From: Anodontia alba | Taxonomy: Eukaryota > Mollusca > Bivalvia > Lucinida > Lucinidae | Length of the DNA stretch: 64,000 nt | Direction: 5' to 3' | Assembly: GCA_964016985.1 (NCBI GenBank) | Contig: OZ024824.1 | Coordinates: 50,943,587 to 51,007,586, forward strand | Shown here: piece by piece, positions 11,860 to 22,569 of the stretch | Layout: each line of letters begins with the position of its first letter | Position numbering within the stretch: position 1 is the stretch's first letter | Notes under the pieces: generated by a model | Seen by the model: the letters and a program-made list of their open reading frames with translations, nothing else | What the model was told of the DNA's origin: nothing | The model's database searches: none | Translations under genes and position numbers: made by a program

Positions 11860-13078
11860 ATGTCTCCCCCTGACAGGGGTGGAGACATATTGTTTTTGCC
11901 TCGGTTGTCTGTCCGTCCATCCGTCTGTCCGTCTGTCCATCACACATTGTGTCCACTGTATAACTTGAAAACCGTTCAAGATATTTTCAGGAAACTTCAT
12001 AGAAATATAAAGCATCATAAGACAACATGCAGAACACAAGAACTGTAATTCTTGTCCATATTGTTTTGGAGTTATTCCCCTTTGGAATTCGACAATGGTA
12101 AATTTGTGTCCTCCCCATAACTTGAAAACTATTCAAGATATTTTCATGAAACTTCATAGAATATAGAACACCATCGGACGCGAAGAACGCAAGAACCATA
12201 ACTCTTGTCTATATAGTTTTTGAGTTATTCCCCTTTGAATTTGGACAATAGTAATTTCGTGTCCGCTCTATAACTCGAAAAGCCTTCAAGATATTTTCAT
12301 GAAACTTCATAGAAATATAAAGTATCATCAGATGACATGTAGAAAACAAGAACTGTAATTCTTGTCTATACATTGTTTGGAGTTATTCCCCTTTGAAATT
12401 CGACAATGGTAATTTCGTGTCTGCTCTATAACTTGAAAACCATTTAAGACATTTTTTTGAAACTTCATAGAAATATAAAGCATCATCAGACAATGTGCAG
12501 AGCACATGAACCGTAAAAACTTGTCAGTACATTTTTGGAATTATTCCCCTTTGAAATTCAACAATGGTAATTTTGTGTCCCCTCTATAACTTGAAAACCG
12601 TTCAAGATATTTTCATGAAACTTCATAGACATATAAAGAATTATTAGGTGGCATGCAGACCTCAAGAACTGTAACTCTTGTCTATACATTTTTGGAGTTA
12701 TTCTCCCTTTGAAATTCAACAATTGTAATTCTGTGTCCGCTCTATAACTTGAAAACCCTTCAAGATACTTTCATGAAACTTCATAGAAATATAACGCATA
12801 ATCAGATAATGTGCAGAACACAAGAACAGTAAATTATCTATACATTTTGGAGTTATCCCCCTTTGAAATTCAACAATGGTAATTTCATATCCGCTCTATA
12901 GCTTGAAAACCATTCAAGATATTTTCATGAAACTTTATAGAAATATAAAGCAGTGATGATGAACAATTAGTATGATTAAACTTTCTATATGTGAGTGGCA
13001 GCTGTGGGGGAGACATATGTTGTTTTGTTTTTTTTTGTATTTGTTTTTTTTTTTTTTTTTGTAAAAAACAGCTCTAGT
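11860..13078 (+). mobile_element. HINE-type element, TATGTCTCCCCC family
   Basis: The 5' hairpin is TATGTCTCCCC-TGACA-GGGGTGGAGACATA. A CCGTCCATCCGTCTG microsatellite and about seven units of 150-160 bp follow, each with ATAACTTGAAAACC-TTCAAGAT, GAACTGTAA-TCTTG and GGAGTTATTCCCCTTTGAAATTC. Near the 3' end GGGGGAGACATATG is the inverted copy of the arm, then a T-rich run and AGCTCTAGT. This variant ends CTAGT rather than CTTGT. Confidence 0.7.
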
Positions 13079-13211
13079 TTGACCTTGCATTCATATCCTC
13101 ACCAAGTGTCTGGACTTCAGGAGGCTCTTGAGCAGCACCAGTGGTTGTGTGGGGTGGTCCTTGGCTTAAACTGTACTGGCATTTTGGCAGTTTGTGAACA
13201 ATTGTACTTTT

Positions 13212-14467
13212 TATAGTCCCACTTTGAAAAAGTGGGGCTATACTGGATTTGCCATGTCCTTCTGCGATTCCGTACTTCTATGAATCTGTCATTCCATGAT
13301 TCTGTAACTGCAAAATTAAAATGCATTTTGCTTAATAAGTTTTATGTTTGTGGTCCTACTTCAATGAAACTTATACTACACTTGGTCTCTAAGGAAAGTA
13401 AGTTGTAGTCCTAGAATAGTGGCCAAGAGCCCATAACTCTTGGAGTTCTGTCCCTTGGTAGGTTTTCAAAAATTAAAATGCATTTTGCTTAATAACTTTT
13501 ATGTTTGTGGTCCTACTTCAATGAACCTTATACCACACTTGGACTCTAAGGTAAGGAAGATGTAGTGGCAGAAAGGTGGCCAAGGGCCCATAACTCTTGG
13601 AGTTATGTCCCTTGATAGGTTTTCAAATTTTACCATTCTTGAAAATTTTCTTAACAAATTTCTCACTAACTATGAAAGCTAGAAAGCTGAAAGTCTGTAT
13701 AAACATGGACAATGACTGGATGTATCATGTGTACCAGAATAGGGGCCAAGGGTCCATAACTCATGAGCTGTGCCCCTTGGTAGGTTTTCAAAAAATAAAA
13801 TGCATTTTGCTCAATAACTTTTATGTTTGTGGTCCTACTTTGATGAAACTTATACCACACTTAGTCTCTAAGGTAAGGAAGTTGTATTGACAGAATGGTG
13901 GCCAGTGGCCCATAACTCATGGAGTTATGTCCCTTGGAAGGTTTTCAAATTTTGCCATTCTTGAAAATTTTTGTAACAGATTTCTCAGAACCTAAGAGAG
14001 CTAGAAAGCTGAAAATACGTATAAATATGGACAATGACTGGATGTATCGTGTATGCCGGAATAGGGGCAATGGGTCCATAACTCTTGGAGTTCTGTCCCT
14101 TAGTAGGTTTTCATTTTTAAATTTTGCCATTCTTGAAAATTTTCGTAACAGATTTCTCAGAACCTTAAAATGCTAGAAAGCTGAAAGTTCATATATAGAC
14201 AATGAGTGGATGTTTTATGTATACCAGAATAAGAGTCAAGGGTCTATAACTCTTGGGGTTATGTCCCTTGGTAGGTTTACAAAAAATTAAAATGCATTTT
14301 GCTTATAAACTTTTATGTCCTACTTCGATGAACTTTTTACCACACTTTGCTTCTAAGGTAAGGAAGGTGTTGTGGCAGAATAGTGGCCAAGAGCCCATAA
14401 CACTTGTGTCTTGCTCCTCTGATGGCACTGCAGTGGGGCTATAGTCAATTCCTCTGACAGCTCTAGT
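13212..14467 (+). mobile_element. HINE-type element, TAGTCCCACTTT family
   Basis: The 5' hairpin is TATAGTCCCACTTT/AAAGTGGGGCTATA. Two module types of about 155-165 bp alternate: one with AAATGCATTTTGCTTAATAA and GTGGTCCTACTTC, one with CCATTCTTGAAAATTTTC and GACAATGACTGGATGTATC. The 3' end has GTGGGGCTATA, a GTCA/TGAC hairpin and AGCTCTAGT. The flanks TACTTTT | TAAGTATAA fit a T|T insertion. Confidence 0.75.
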
Positions 14468-15452
14468 TAAGTATAATATGAATTTAATAGGTGCTACCTA
14501 TATCCGTGTGTCCAAATTATCATCACATGCTTCATAGGTGGGTTGGCCAGATCTGACTGAATTTAATTTCAGACCACGCTTGACTTCTATTCCAATGCAT
14601 GAATTACAACATAATGTCCAAAACAATATTTCAGTAGTTCAGAGACATTGCCTCCAAATTTGTGGGACTTTTACCCGACCTGATCACATGAATTCAGGTT
14701 CTGCTTAGTTACTAGCAGCTCTGCCATGGAGGCTTTAGGCAGCCCATCTATTTCGCGGGCCCCGATGGGTGGGGGCCATGCTTTCCAAATACCGAAAACC
14801 AGTGTAAGCAGATGACAGGTACAACGACAATATACTATCGTTCGCTTACCCGTCGAAGTTTTTTAAGGTTATCACATGAAAAGAGAATAAAGTCTATGTG
14901 TTATCTAAAAATCTACATCAAAGTGTACCTTATGCACAAAACGAATCATGCTTAGCTTGTAAACAGACAGAGAACGGATAGAAATAAAATTCGAAGTGAA
15001 GACAAATTTCAAAATGGCGGCGATCGCAAATTTTATAGGCTGATGTCATAAGTCTCGTGATTTACCATCTTGCAATTGGAATACTTGGCGTTATTGGCTG
15101 TTTTGTTGTTATTATCGGCACGGCCGCTGTGTCAGTAGCCTCTGCCAAATCACTGAATGCTTATTGTTTTTCAGGATAAGCACCGAACCACCCAAGCGTT
15201 TGTTGGACCAGTACATTTTTGGTCACACACATCACTGGTCACATAGTTAGTCTGTAGTAGTGCATCTGCATGCCTCGGGTTGGACGCACTTGATACTGAC
15301 TGTTCTCTCAAATTAATAGTTTAAAACAGTACTTTGCTTTGACAGGTTGTTTTTGAAAGGTTCTGTTTTTAGATATTTTATAGAAAAAACAAGGACTGTT
15401 TTCTTTTAAGGTAATGATGCCGTGTCCAGTCACATCTCAATTTTACTTCCAG
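14468..15452. other. Low-repeat sequence upstream of a host exon
   Basis: No known repeat, array or long frame is seen. A CpG-bearing patch near 15013-15030 (AAAATGGCGGCGATCGC) opens only a few codons. The stretch is a plausible intron or 5' region of the gene whose exon starts at 15453. Confidence 0.4.
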
Positions 15453-15563
15453 ATCAAGGTTGTGGACCGTTCAAGGTACAAAAAGGTGTATGAAGACATA
15501 ATGAAAAAGTTGGACAGATTGGAGAATGATTATTTACCGCAAGTGTCCTTAGCACAGAAAGAG
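15453..15563 (+). CDS. Internal exon of an unidentified host gene
   Basis: A 111-bp exon of 37 codons, open in the frame starting at its first base. It is bounded by a good acceptor (TTTTACTTCCAG) and a good donor (GAG|GTAGGT), and the frame closes soon after the donor as expected for an intron. The peptide is charged and probably helical, with VVDRSRYKKVYEDIMKKL and LPQVSLAQKE, suggesting coiled-coil or helical-bundle structure. It matches no transposon domain I know. The family is not recognised, and no neighbouring exon could be linked in this window. Exon length divisible by three means skipping would keep the frame. Confidence 0.6.
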
Positions 15564-15756
15564 GTAGGTTGCCTGTGTTTCTTGTCCATACCTGAAAATT
15601 AGAATGTATACCAGTTTCAGCTGAGACTGTCTGGGCAGAGTAGTAAAGGTATTGTCAATAATGTCAACTTCTAGCAATCCATCAGAGAATTAGATAGCGT
15701 GGCTCTTGCACACCTTCCAGTAGCACATTGTAATTCTGTACATTTCATTGTGTTCT

Positions 15757-16086
15757 AATTCTGTTTGTTTGTTTGTGTTGAGGTTTTAAGGCCCAGTCAA
15801 ACCATTAGGGTCATGTCAAGCATGGTCAGTTTACCTAGCTACACATTTTTCTGGGCAGGCTTAGTCCTCTAAGTGGTTAACCATACTTGTGCACATTCTT
15901 TCACTGGAAACTGACATCTTGAATCAGTGGAAGGGAGAAAATGACAGAAAATAATTCATGATCAATCTCCACGAAAGACTGTTGCCGGACCACGAAAGAA
16001 TGTTGCTGGACCTGGTGGGGATCGAACCAACAACCTCCTGATCACCAGTAGGATGCGCATCTGACTGAGCCATCGAGGCCAGCACT
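15757..16086 (-). mobile_element. tRNA-derived SINE
   Basis: Read on the minus strand it begins with a tRNA-like head: A-box TGGCTCAGTCAGATG and B-box GGTTCGATCCC near 16020-16080. A body with AGTTTACCTAG and GGGCAGGCTTAGTCCTCTAA follows, and it ends in AAAC/CAAACA repeats near 15765. A body fragment of the same SINE is at 3990-4137. Confidence 0.75.
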
Positions 16087-16507
16087 AATTCTGTTCAAAT
16101 TCTACATTTCATTGTTTTATACATTGATGAAATTCACACTTCTGTATGCACAGTTCAGACAGAAATTTGTGTTTAAATGACCACATGCAATTCAGTTGTT
16201 TGCTATTTAGATTGCACATAAACAGATTTCTGACATGTTTTACAGGTTAATGATTCTGTAGTTATAATTGAGTCACATCAAATAAAAATGGTTCTTGAAG
16301 ACAGGCAGTCTATGAAGGCACATACCAATATGCTCATTAGTTCAGTTTGATCAGCCCTATGCTGTCTACATGCATATCCATTAGAAACTATGGTAGACCT
16401 TAACAATGGAACATAAAGACCCTGATGCGACTGTATCTGTGCATTGTGCTTATGTCAGCATTCTCAAACAACATCTCCTCTGAAGCCATGAAGCCGATTC
16501 TTACCAT
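16087..16507. other. Unassigned stretch
   Basis: AT-moderate sequence with no repeat match elsewhere in the window, no array and no exon-like frame. It may be intron of the gene with the exon at 15453. Confidence 0.3.
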
Positions 16508-17199
16508 TTTAACTTCATAATACATTAACCTATGGATAATGTGCTATTCTCTTCTATACTTAAACCTTCCACAGAAAAACGGCTCAAGTCTTAATCCAGA
16601 AGGTCCTTTGAGGCACACCTGTATGATGATACCTTTCCTGCTGTTTTGATCACATGTTCAGTTTCTTTTCTGTGGAACAAAGAAATAAACCAGGATTTGT
16701 TTACCATGTGAAAAAAATCTAATTTTAATTCTTTTTCTCCAGAATATTTCTCATTTTCTGGTATTCTTATATTCCTTTATTATTCTTTTCACAGATGACG
16801 CTTTCTCTTTTCAAATTTCACTTTTCAATCTTGTGATATTATTTATTCATCATCGATGTCATACATTTTCGCGACTTTTGATGCTGACCAGTAGAGGTGA
16901 TTGCAGTCATCTCAAAACGTCATGGGATAATCATACTAATTGTCTTTCTTGTTCTTCTTTTTTCCAGATATTCTACCTGCCTGGTATGTGGACTGCATCT
17001 ACATGGGAATTAACAGATAAACGAAGATTATACTGCTCTCGATGTTCAACAATGACTGAGACAAAATCTTCAAAGAAGAAAAAGAAATGCCAGCTCAGAT
17101 TTATCTGAGGACATTTCTACTAAGGATAATGGGATCACCATCCCACATGGCTTTAGGGATAGGCCCCAGAATGGTGGCAACTTTACAAATGGGCACATC

Positions 17200-17460
17200 A
17201 TTCACAGTGTAAGCCCACCAAGCACCGGACACCAAGCATGCATCTTCACCAGTCACCAGTCACTGGTCATTGAGTATTGGACACCAGGCACAGGGCACCA
17301 GGCACCTGTCACCAGTCACCGGGCATCTGTCAATGAGTACTGATCTCCAGACACCGGGCACTGGTCACCAGTCACCGGGCACCAGTCACCAGGCAGTTGA
17401 CTTTTTCACCAGGTACCAGGCATTAAACGTTAGGCACTGAGTACCGGGTAGCTGATTATA
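17200..17460 (+). repeat. CACCAGTCACCGGGCA minisatellite
   Basis: Short units built on CACCAGTCACC, CACCGGGCA and AGGCACC recur over about 250 bp. The same motif family is at 55080-55260 in the matching position of the related element, so it is a shared feature of this DIRS-like family. Confidence 0.8.
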
Positions 17461-17468
17461 GACATTCC

Positions 17469-18230
17469 TTGAGCTCGGAGCAGTCAGTTACAAATGAACC
17501 TCCGAGCTCCATGAATTTTCAAAGAGTGCTACTGCCTTTGGAGCCAGATTTCTATACTAGGTCCGACCCAAGTATTGTTATTGAACCTCCGACAAATACT
17601 TGGAAAACTAATAGATCTACTTCTCTTAAAAGATCTAGTAGAAGAGATCAGCCTAAATCTCATTCTAAAGAGGAGGAGATACAGTTCTTCTTCATCTTCT
17701 TCTTCTTCATCTTTGTCTTCTTCATCTTCTTTGTCTTCTCCTAAAAGAAGCAGAAAGTCAAAGAAGTCAAAACATTCTCATAAGAAAAGAAGATGCCAAT
17801 CTACTTCTTCCTCTTCTGATTCTATCAAAGACTGTGGTAGGTATAAAAAATCGAGACTTCCCTCTCCTCAGGTTGTTAATGTTCATACAATGGCACAAAC
17901 TGATAGAGTTACAGAGGAACCATAGAATTTATAATTTGATAATTCTGTGCATCAGCCATCGGGATCAGATTCCAAACAAGAAGCCTAGTCCTTTGATACG
18001 GCTGTCAATGAAGTCTTCAGATTACTACGGGAAGAGATGTGTCTTTGACCTTCGGAAGATCACACTCCCTCCAACCTCCTTGGGGAATTGAACTGCTTAT
18101 GGAGTCTTGTTGAACTCCTTTACCAGTTCTTCCTCAATCTAAATTGGGACTGGACATGTCCCCAACAATTTGTCAAATTGTTGGTTCCTATGAGATATTA
18201 CAAGAGTAAATATAAAGATTACCTGTTAAT
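17469..18230 (+). pseudogene. Gag-like, serine/arginine/lysine-rich region of the DIRS-like element
   Basis: Two overlapping frames (17469-17744 and 17575-17925) suggest one coding region with a frameshift near a TTC repeat at 17690-17740. The second frame reads a poly-serine tract, then basic text KRSRKSKKSKHSHKKRR, then SSSSDSIKDCG and a stop at 17923. Downstream broken codons include EVFRLLREEMC, which resembles a conserved part of gag-like proteins of DIRS/Ngaro elements. I infer a nucleic-acid-binding gag-like role. The stops and frame changes mean it is not functional. An SR-type host protein is a less likely alternative given the position inside the repeat. Confidence 0.5.
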
Positions 18231-18240
18231 CTTGTTTTAA

Positions 18241-18868
18241 ATCGTCTGAGCCATACCCCACCACTTGGAGTAGGATGCAGGAAGTAGCATATGGCTGGTT
18301 CCTGGCCAATTTCCGTTAGGGGGTAATTAATTTTTCCTTTGCAAAAATTGTTTGATCTGTCCCTAAAGACAGCACTATGGTTTGATTTTGTATTTTTAAA
18401 TTTAAAGGTAAATTGTTAATAAAAAAAAAAAATATTTTGTTTCTGCGCTTCTGCGCTTTCATCCCAGCAAATCAGTATGCATGTTGTTTAATGGGGTTTC
18501 CCTGCAGTTGGGAATCCCCAATATATTTTAGTTTTGACATGTGAACTTTTGACTTATAGCAAAGGAAATAGCATCATCTTAAAAATCTGAAATGATGCAA
18601 GAAGCCAATCAGCTCTTGTTTATCCCTTTATCAACCAACAAAACACTCCCTAGCCCATGCAAGATTGACGCTTGACTTTAAGCGTCACTTTTAAAAAATC
18701 GTTTGATGTAAACGGACGCCATTCTGAAAATTTTAACAATTTATCTATGTGTATCGTAATTCTTGTAGAATACCATGTATTTGTGGACTTACACATATAC
18801 AGATAATTGGATAATAATCAGTGAGAGGAAACAACTGATCAATTAATGCTGCGATATGCCTAAAATAA
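18241..18868. other. Unassigned stretch with a possible mini-HINE
   Basis: Contains a hairpin GGGGTTTCCC/GGGAATCCCC at 18493-18519 and AGCTCTTGTT at 18611-18620. These could be the two ends of a very short HINE, but no inverted arm copy is seen near the 3' end. The rest is unremarkable. Confidence 0.25.
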
Positions 18869-19095
18869 GTGCAAAAAAATACATTGAAATCCCTTCCTTG
18901 TGTTTCCAAAATAACAGATCATGATAAAACTGACATAGTTGGAGAAGTCTTTGGAATACCAGACTGGTACATTTTGATGGAGAAAGAAGAGAACAAACTA
19001 TTCAATTACATTATTAAAACCAGAAGAAATGAGAATGAGGTCTGCTTTTTTAGGTTTATGGACTGTAGCACCATTTGGGATGAAAAAGTCTGTTA

Positions 19096-20388
19096 CGAGG
19101 GGAGTTCAATAAGTTCATAGAACTCGGGGTCTAACTCACAGATTGGAAGATGGTTTCAACATTATTTTTCAATATAATACCCCTTTACTTCAGTGCATTT
19201 GGCCCACTTTTCTTTTAAGCAGTCTATGCCTTTGAAATAAAAGTCGTCTATTTGGTCCTCAAACCAAGCCTCTGTAGCAGCCTTGAGCTCATCATCGCCC
19301 CGAAATCTCATTCCACGCAAGTGGGACTTCAAATTTCGAAACAGATAATAATCACTTGGGGCCAGGTCTGGACTGTATGGTGGGTGATTTAACTGCTCGA
19401 ACTTGCACTCAAGAATAGCCGCTTGTACAACTCTGGACTTGTGCACAGGGGCATTATCATGCAAAAGAAGGACACCAGCAGCTAGCTTTCCCCTTCGTTT
19501 TTCTTTAATAGCAACCCTTAATTGTTTAATGACATTGGCATAGTATTCTCCTGTAATTGAAGTACCAGCAGGCTTGTAATCTATCAATATAATCCCTTTG
19601 GAGTCCCAAAACACCATGGCCATTACCTTGCTGGCTGATGGTTGGGTACGAAATTTCTTAGGTGGGGTGAGCCAGGGTGCTTCCATTGCATGGACTCTTT
19701 TTTAGTATCTGGGTCCCAGTGGTGAAGCCAAGTTTCATCTCCTGTTACAAGACGAGTGTGAAAGTCTTCTGGATTGGCACTGTACACTTCCAGAAGTTCT
19801 TGACTTGACTCCACCCTTGGCTGACGATCTTGCATGTTCAGGTTTCTGGGTACCCACCTGACAGATACTTTTGACATGCCTAAATGTTCATGGACTATAG
19901 TGTAAACACTTCCATTAGAAATACCACATTCTGAAGCAAGTTCGGCAACTTTGATTCGGCGATTGTTTAGCACGTCTCTCAACACGGTCGATCATCTCCT
20001 GGCTGATGACATCAGCAGGGCGACCTGGCCTTGGGTCATCTTCTAAGGAGTCTCGCTCACGTTTAAATTCTGCTGGCCACTTTGCCACTGTGGAATACTT
20101 TGGGCTACTATCACCATACACATCAGCCATGCGCCAATGGATTTCTTTGGCCTTTGCACCCTCCTTAGTGAGGAACTTTATGACTGCTCTGAACTCAGTA
20201 TTCTGACTTTCCATTTTTGCCTATGGGTATAGGTTTTCAAACAAAAAGTAAGAGCAAAAAATGTACGTGTTGACTGAACGGCTGTTATCATTCAACTGAC
20301 AAAGGTTTACACTGCACAAAAATGAAAAAAGAAATCTTGAATTGTATAGAAAAATACCGAGTTCTACGAACTTATTGAACTACCCTTG
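19096..20388 (-). mobile_element. Mariner-type DNA transposon, full length
   Basis: Inverted ends CGAGGGGAGTTCAATAAG (left) and CAAGGGTAGTTCAATAAG (right, reverse complement), alike for about 32 bp, lie next to TA duplications at 19094-19095 and 20389-20390. The 1293-bp length and TA target are typical of mariner. Confidence 0.92.
19162..20214 (-). pseudogene. Mariner transposase, DD34D, two frameshifts
   Basis: Cut-and-paste transposase of the mariner branch of the Tc1/mariner superfamily. The minus strand carries an N-terminal helix-turn-helix region (20214-19990, with KEIHWRMADVYG and LEDDPRPGRP), a second helix-turn-helix (ECGISNGSVYTIVHEHLG), then VTGDETWLHHWDP with the first catalytic Asp, LLLHDNAPVHKS with the second, and HPPYSPDLAPSDYYLF with the third. 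There are 34 residues between the last two, the DD34D signature. Overall size would be about 350 residues, normal for the family. Frame changes near 19985-19915 and 19680 break it; the first and last parts share a frame, so the two shifts compensate. All three Asp are present. Likely inactive as it stands but little decayed. Confidence 0.9.
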
Positions 20389-20545
20389 TATTTTTGTTCT
20401 GCATATTGGGGTAACATTTCAAGGCTATGTGGTTCCTGTAACCAGATCTATGGGAGGCAGTAAATGATGCCTTTGAACTGTATGTGACATTTATTTCTAA
20501 TACTAGATCTAGCTTACACCACAATGTTTACTGACTCGAATCAAA

Positions 20546-21757
20546 ATGGCGAAAGTGCCGAAAGTGTCTCCACCTTGTCAGACATCCCATCAGGACATCC
20601 TCATCCAGTATTGCCTCACGAACAAGGTTAACAAAACAGCAATAGACGAGCTCCTGAAGTGGGGGTTCAACAGTTTGGATGCTCTTAAGCTTGTTAAACT
20701 GGATGACCTGAGCTCACTGAACATACCAATGTGCCAGAGACGGCTCATTATACACATCGCACAAGCACTGCAGGTTACTGGAACTACTTCCAGTCACTCC
20801 TTCCAATCATCCACGAGCGTGACCACAGCAACGCCAGCGGGAAACACGGGGTTTCCCAGATATGCCTCGACGCAAGGGACACTTCTGGTTTGCATAGCAA
20901 CCAACCGGAAATAATTTCGTTGGGAAACACTTGGGTTTCCCAGGCACACACTAGGGCTGCGCTACCTCTGGGATAAAGCCAGGACGTGTACAGCCAAACA
21001 TTACTAAACACTTTAATGAGACTACAATCTCAGTTGTCAGCAATGGGACATTCAAGTGATCAGACTGTGAATAATGTTACTCGAGGTGGATTAGCTAACC
21101 AGGAGTCCCAGCCAACATGGAATGATCCACAGATACACATAGCCTTGGCCACTGGTAAGTCAGCATCAACTTTAAAGACATCTGTGACTTTGTTCCCCAT
21201 TCCTTGAAGAAGATTTGGTAGTGGGGGGTCAGGGGGAACACCAGGTGGTCATTAAATCTGGTCCCAAGGAGCCCAAACTGGAGTCATTTACCCTATCCCA
21301 ATGGTCGATAGCAAATTTGGCAATTCTTTACCGCTTAGTGAATGAGGGAAAACTTGTGGGGTCCAGCTTAATGGATTACCTGTCCTACACCACTAAGGTG
21401 TATCAACTAGTGCAAAGATTCAGCCTCTCCTCAGTGTTGCTGTATGACAGAGAATACCGCAAACTCCAGGCAAACATGAATTTCCACTGGGGGACGGATA
21501 TGCAGCATTTGCACACACTTTTCCTTCAGGCCCGGGATGGTGTGGGATCCCAGGGTGGCCAAGCCCATGGTCAGAAAAAGGTAACTGGGAACCAAATGCT
21601 CTCAAAACCTAGGACCGACAAACGTAGTGAGGTATGTAGTAACTTCAACTCAGACAAGGACTGCAGCTATGACAACTGCAAATTTAAACACAAATGCATA
21701 GTTGCTGGCTGTGGTCAGGGTCACTCAGCCATTGCCCATGGTAAAGAAAAAAAGTAG
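20546..21757 (+). pseudogene. DIRS gag-like protein
   Basis: The start ATGGCGAAAGTG opens a frame whose first 80 residues form a helical domain (WGFNSLDALKLVKLDDLSSL, RRLIIHIAQAL) shared with the copies at 41696 and 46939. It looks SAM-like. A stop at 20912 follows a 100-bp insert holding GGGAAACAC/GTTTCCC palindromes. The conserved C-terminal part resumes at 21215 (GEHQVVIKSGPKEPK, LSQWSIANLAILYRL, LMDYLSYTTKVYQLVQRFS, YDREYRKLQA, WGTDMQHL) and ends in a Cys/His cluster CSNFNSDKDCSYDNCKFKH at 21640-21710, probably nucleic-acid binding. Broken by the insert and a frame change near 21200. Confidence 0.75.
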
Positions 21758-22206
21758 AAATTGAGGTCAATCCCTTGCCTGGACTGTGTTTTACAGCTTG
21801 GGAAGAGGAGCTGGGGGATGATTTTGATTATCAATTCATTCTTGACGGAATAAAAAATGGGTTCGACATAATTGATAAATTAATCATATATTACCAGTGT
21901 CCTGTCAAAACCATCCTTCAGCAAGACCAGCTGGCAAACTGTATGACAAAGCTACAGCTCAAGTCGTTCATGAGATAGAAAATGGTCACTATGTAGTCTG
22001 CGACAAGCCCCCTAAAATAGTTAGCCCGACGGCTGCCATTCCTAAGCCCGATGGTCATGTCAAACTCATACATGACTGTTCTCGTCCCGTAGGAGAGGCA
22101 GTAAACGACTACTGCTCAACAGACTGGCACCAAAAATTTGCTCGCATTGATGATGGGGCAGCACTCATGACCGAAGGCTGCTTTTTTGCCAAGGTAGACC
22201 TGTCCA
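21758..22206 (+). pseudogene. DIRS reverse transcriptase, N-terminal part
   Basis: Two overlapping frames (21775-21978 and 21897-22217) give WEEELGDDFDYQFILDGIKN, NGHYVVCDKPPKIVSPTAAI, PKPDGHVKLIHDCSRP and FFAKVDLSN. The last corresponds to RT motif A with its catalytic Asp, after which the sequence turns into a mariner fragment. A frameshift lies near 21900. RT motif C and RNase H are absent. The text is characteristic of DIRS-group RTs of invertebrates. Confidence 0.75.
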
Positions 22207-22396
22207 ACTTTAGATGAAAAGCATGCCTTTGCATCACTAGCCATGTTTGACATTCAATATCTTATTAAAGAATGACTCGATACACGTGTAATTTTGTACC
22301 CATGTATAAATCATATATTGAAACAAAGCATGAAAATCGTGACCGTCTCGGTCCATCGGAAATGGTATAGGCTGGTTACTTATTGACTCACCCTCG
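22207..22396 (-). mobile_element. Mariner 5'-end fragment
   Basis: It is the reverse complement of the start of the mariner at 30334: GCATCACTAGCCATGTTTGACATTC... and the terminal GGCTGGTTACTTATTGACT-CACCCTCG next to TA at 22397. Only the terminal repeat and the first codons are present. Confidence 0.85.
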
Positions 22397-22569
22397 TACT
22401 TATGGCGTTTTGAAAATTTCAGCATTTTAATCTTGTAAGCAAGATATCTTAAAAACTGTTTAAGCCATTGCCTTGTCATAAGATTATTGGAAAAATGTTG
22501 CATGCCATCTGCATATCTGCAGTGGCGGTTTCACTCAGGTGAGCGAGTTGTGGCCCATAAGCCTCTTGT
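22397..22569 (+). mobile_element. 3' end of a HINE
   Basis: TCAGGTGAGCGAG, a GTGGCCCAT-loop region and GCCTCTTGT match the 3' end layout of the GCTCACCTG family. The 5' part is missing; the junction on the left is the mariner TA. Confidence 0.6.

Larger units (their letters stand above)
16508..18240 (+). mobile_element. 5' part of a DIRS-like element
   Basis: The left edge (AATACATTAACCTATGGATAA, GTGCTATTC, CTTCCACAGAAAAACG, CAGAAGGTCC, CAGTTTCTTTTCTGTGGA) matches the left terminal repeat of the element at 54351. Both copies continue with a pyrimidine-rich stretch, TTTTCGCGACT, a CACATGGCT/CATATGGCT segment and a CACCAGTCACC minisatellite. Here a gag-like coding region follows, which the other copy lacks. 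No right end, internal complementary region, RT or recombinase is seen, so the copy is truncated at about 18240. Confidence 0.65.
18869..20484 (+). pseudogene. Unrecognised open frame split by a mariner
   Basis: An open frame from about 18869 runs to the TA at 19094. Removing the mariner (19096-20388) and one TA copy lets the same frame continue from 20391 for about 27 codons to a TAA near 20474. The text includes DIVGEVFGIPDW, CFFRFMDCSTIWDEKVC before the break and two CxxC pairs after it, so a small zinc-binding motif is possible. I do not recognise the family. It could be an old host exon, a retrocopy or a piece of another element. The first bases follow AATAACAG, a weak acceptor. Confidence 0.4.

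Noticed and set aside
13117..13326. Short frames across the HINE border near 13212
   Set aside because: They span two elements and show no conserved text.
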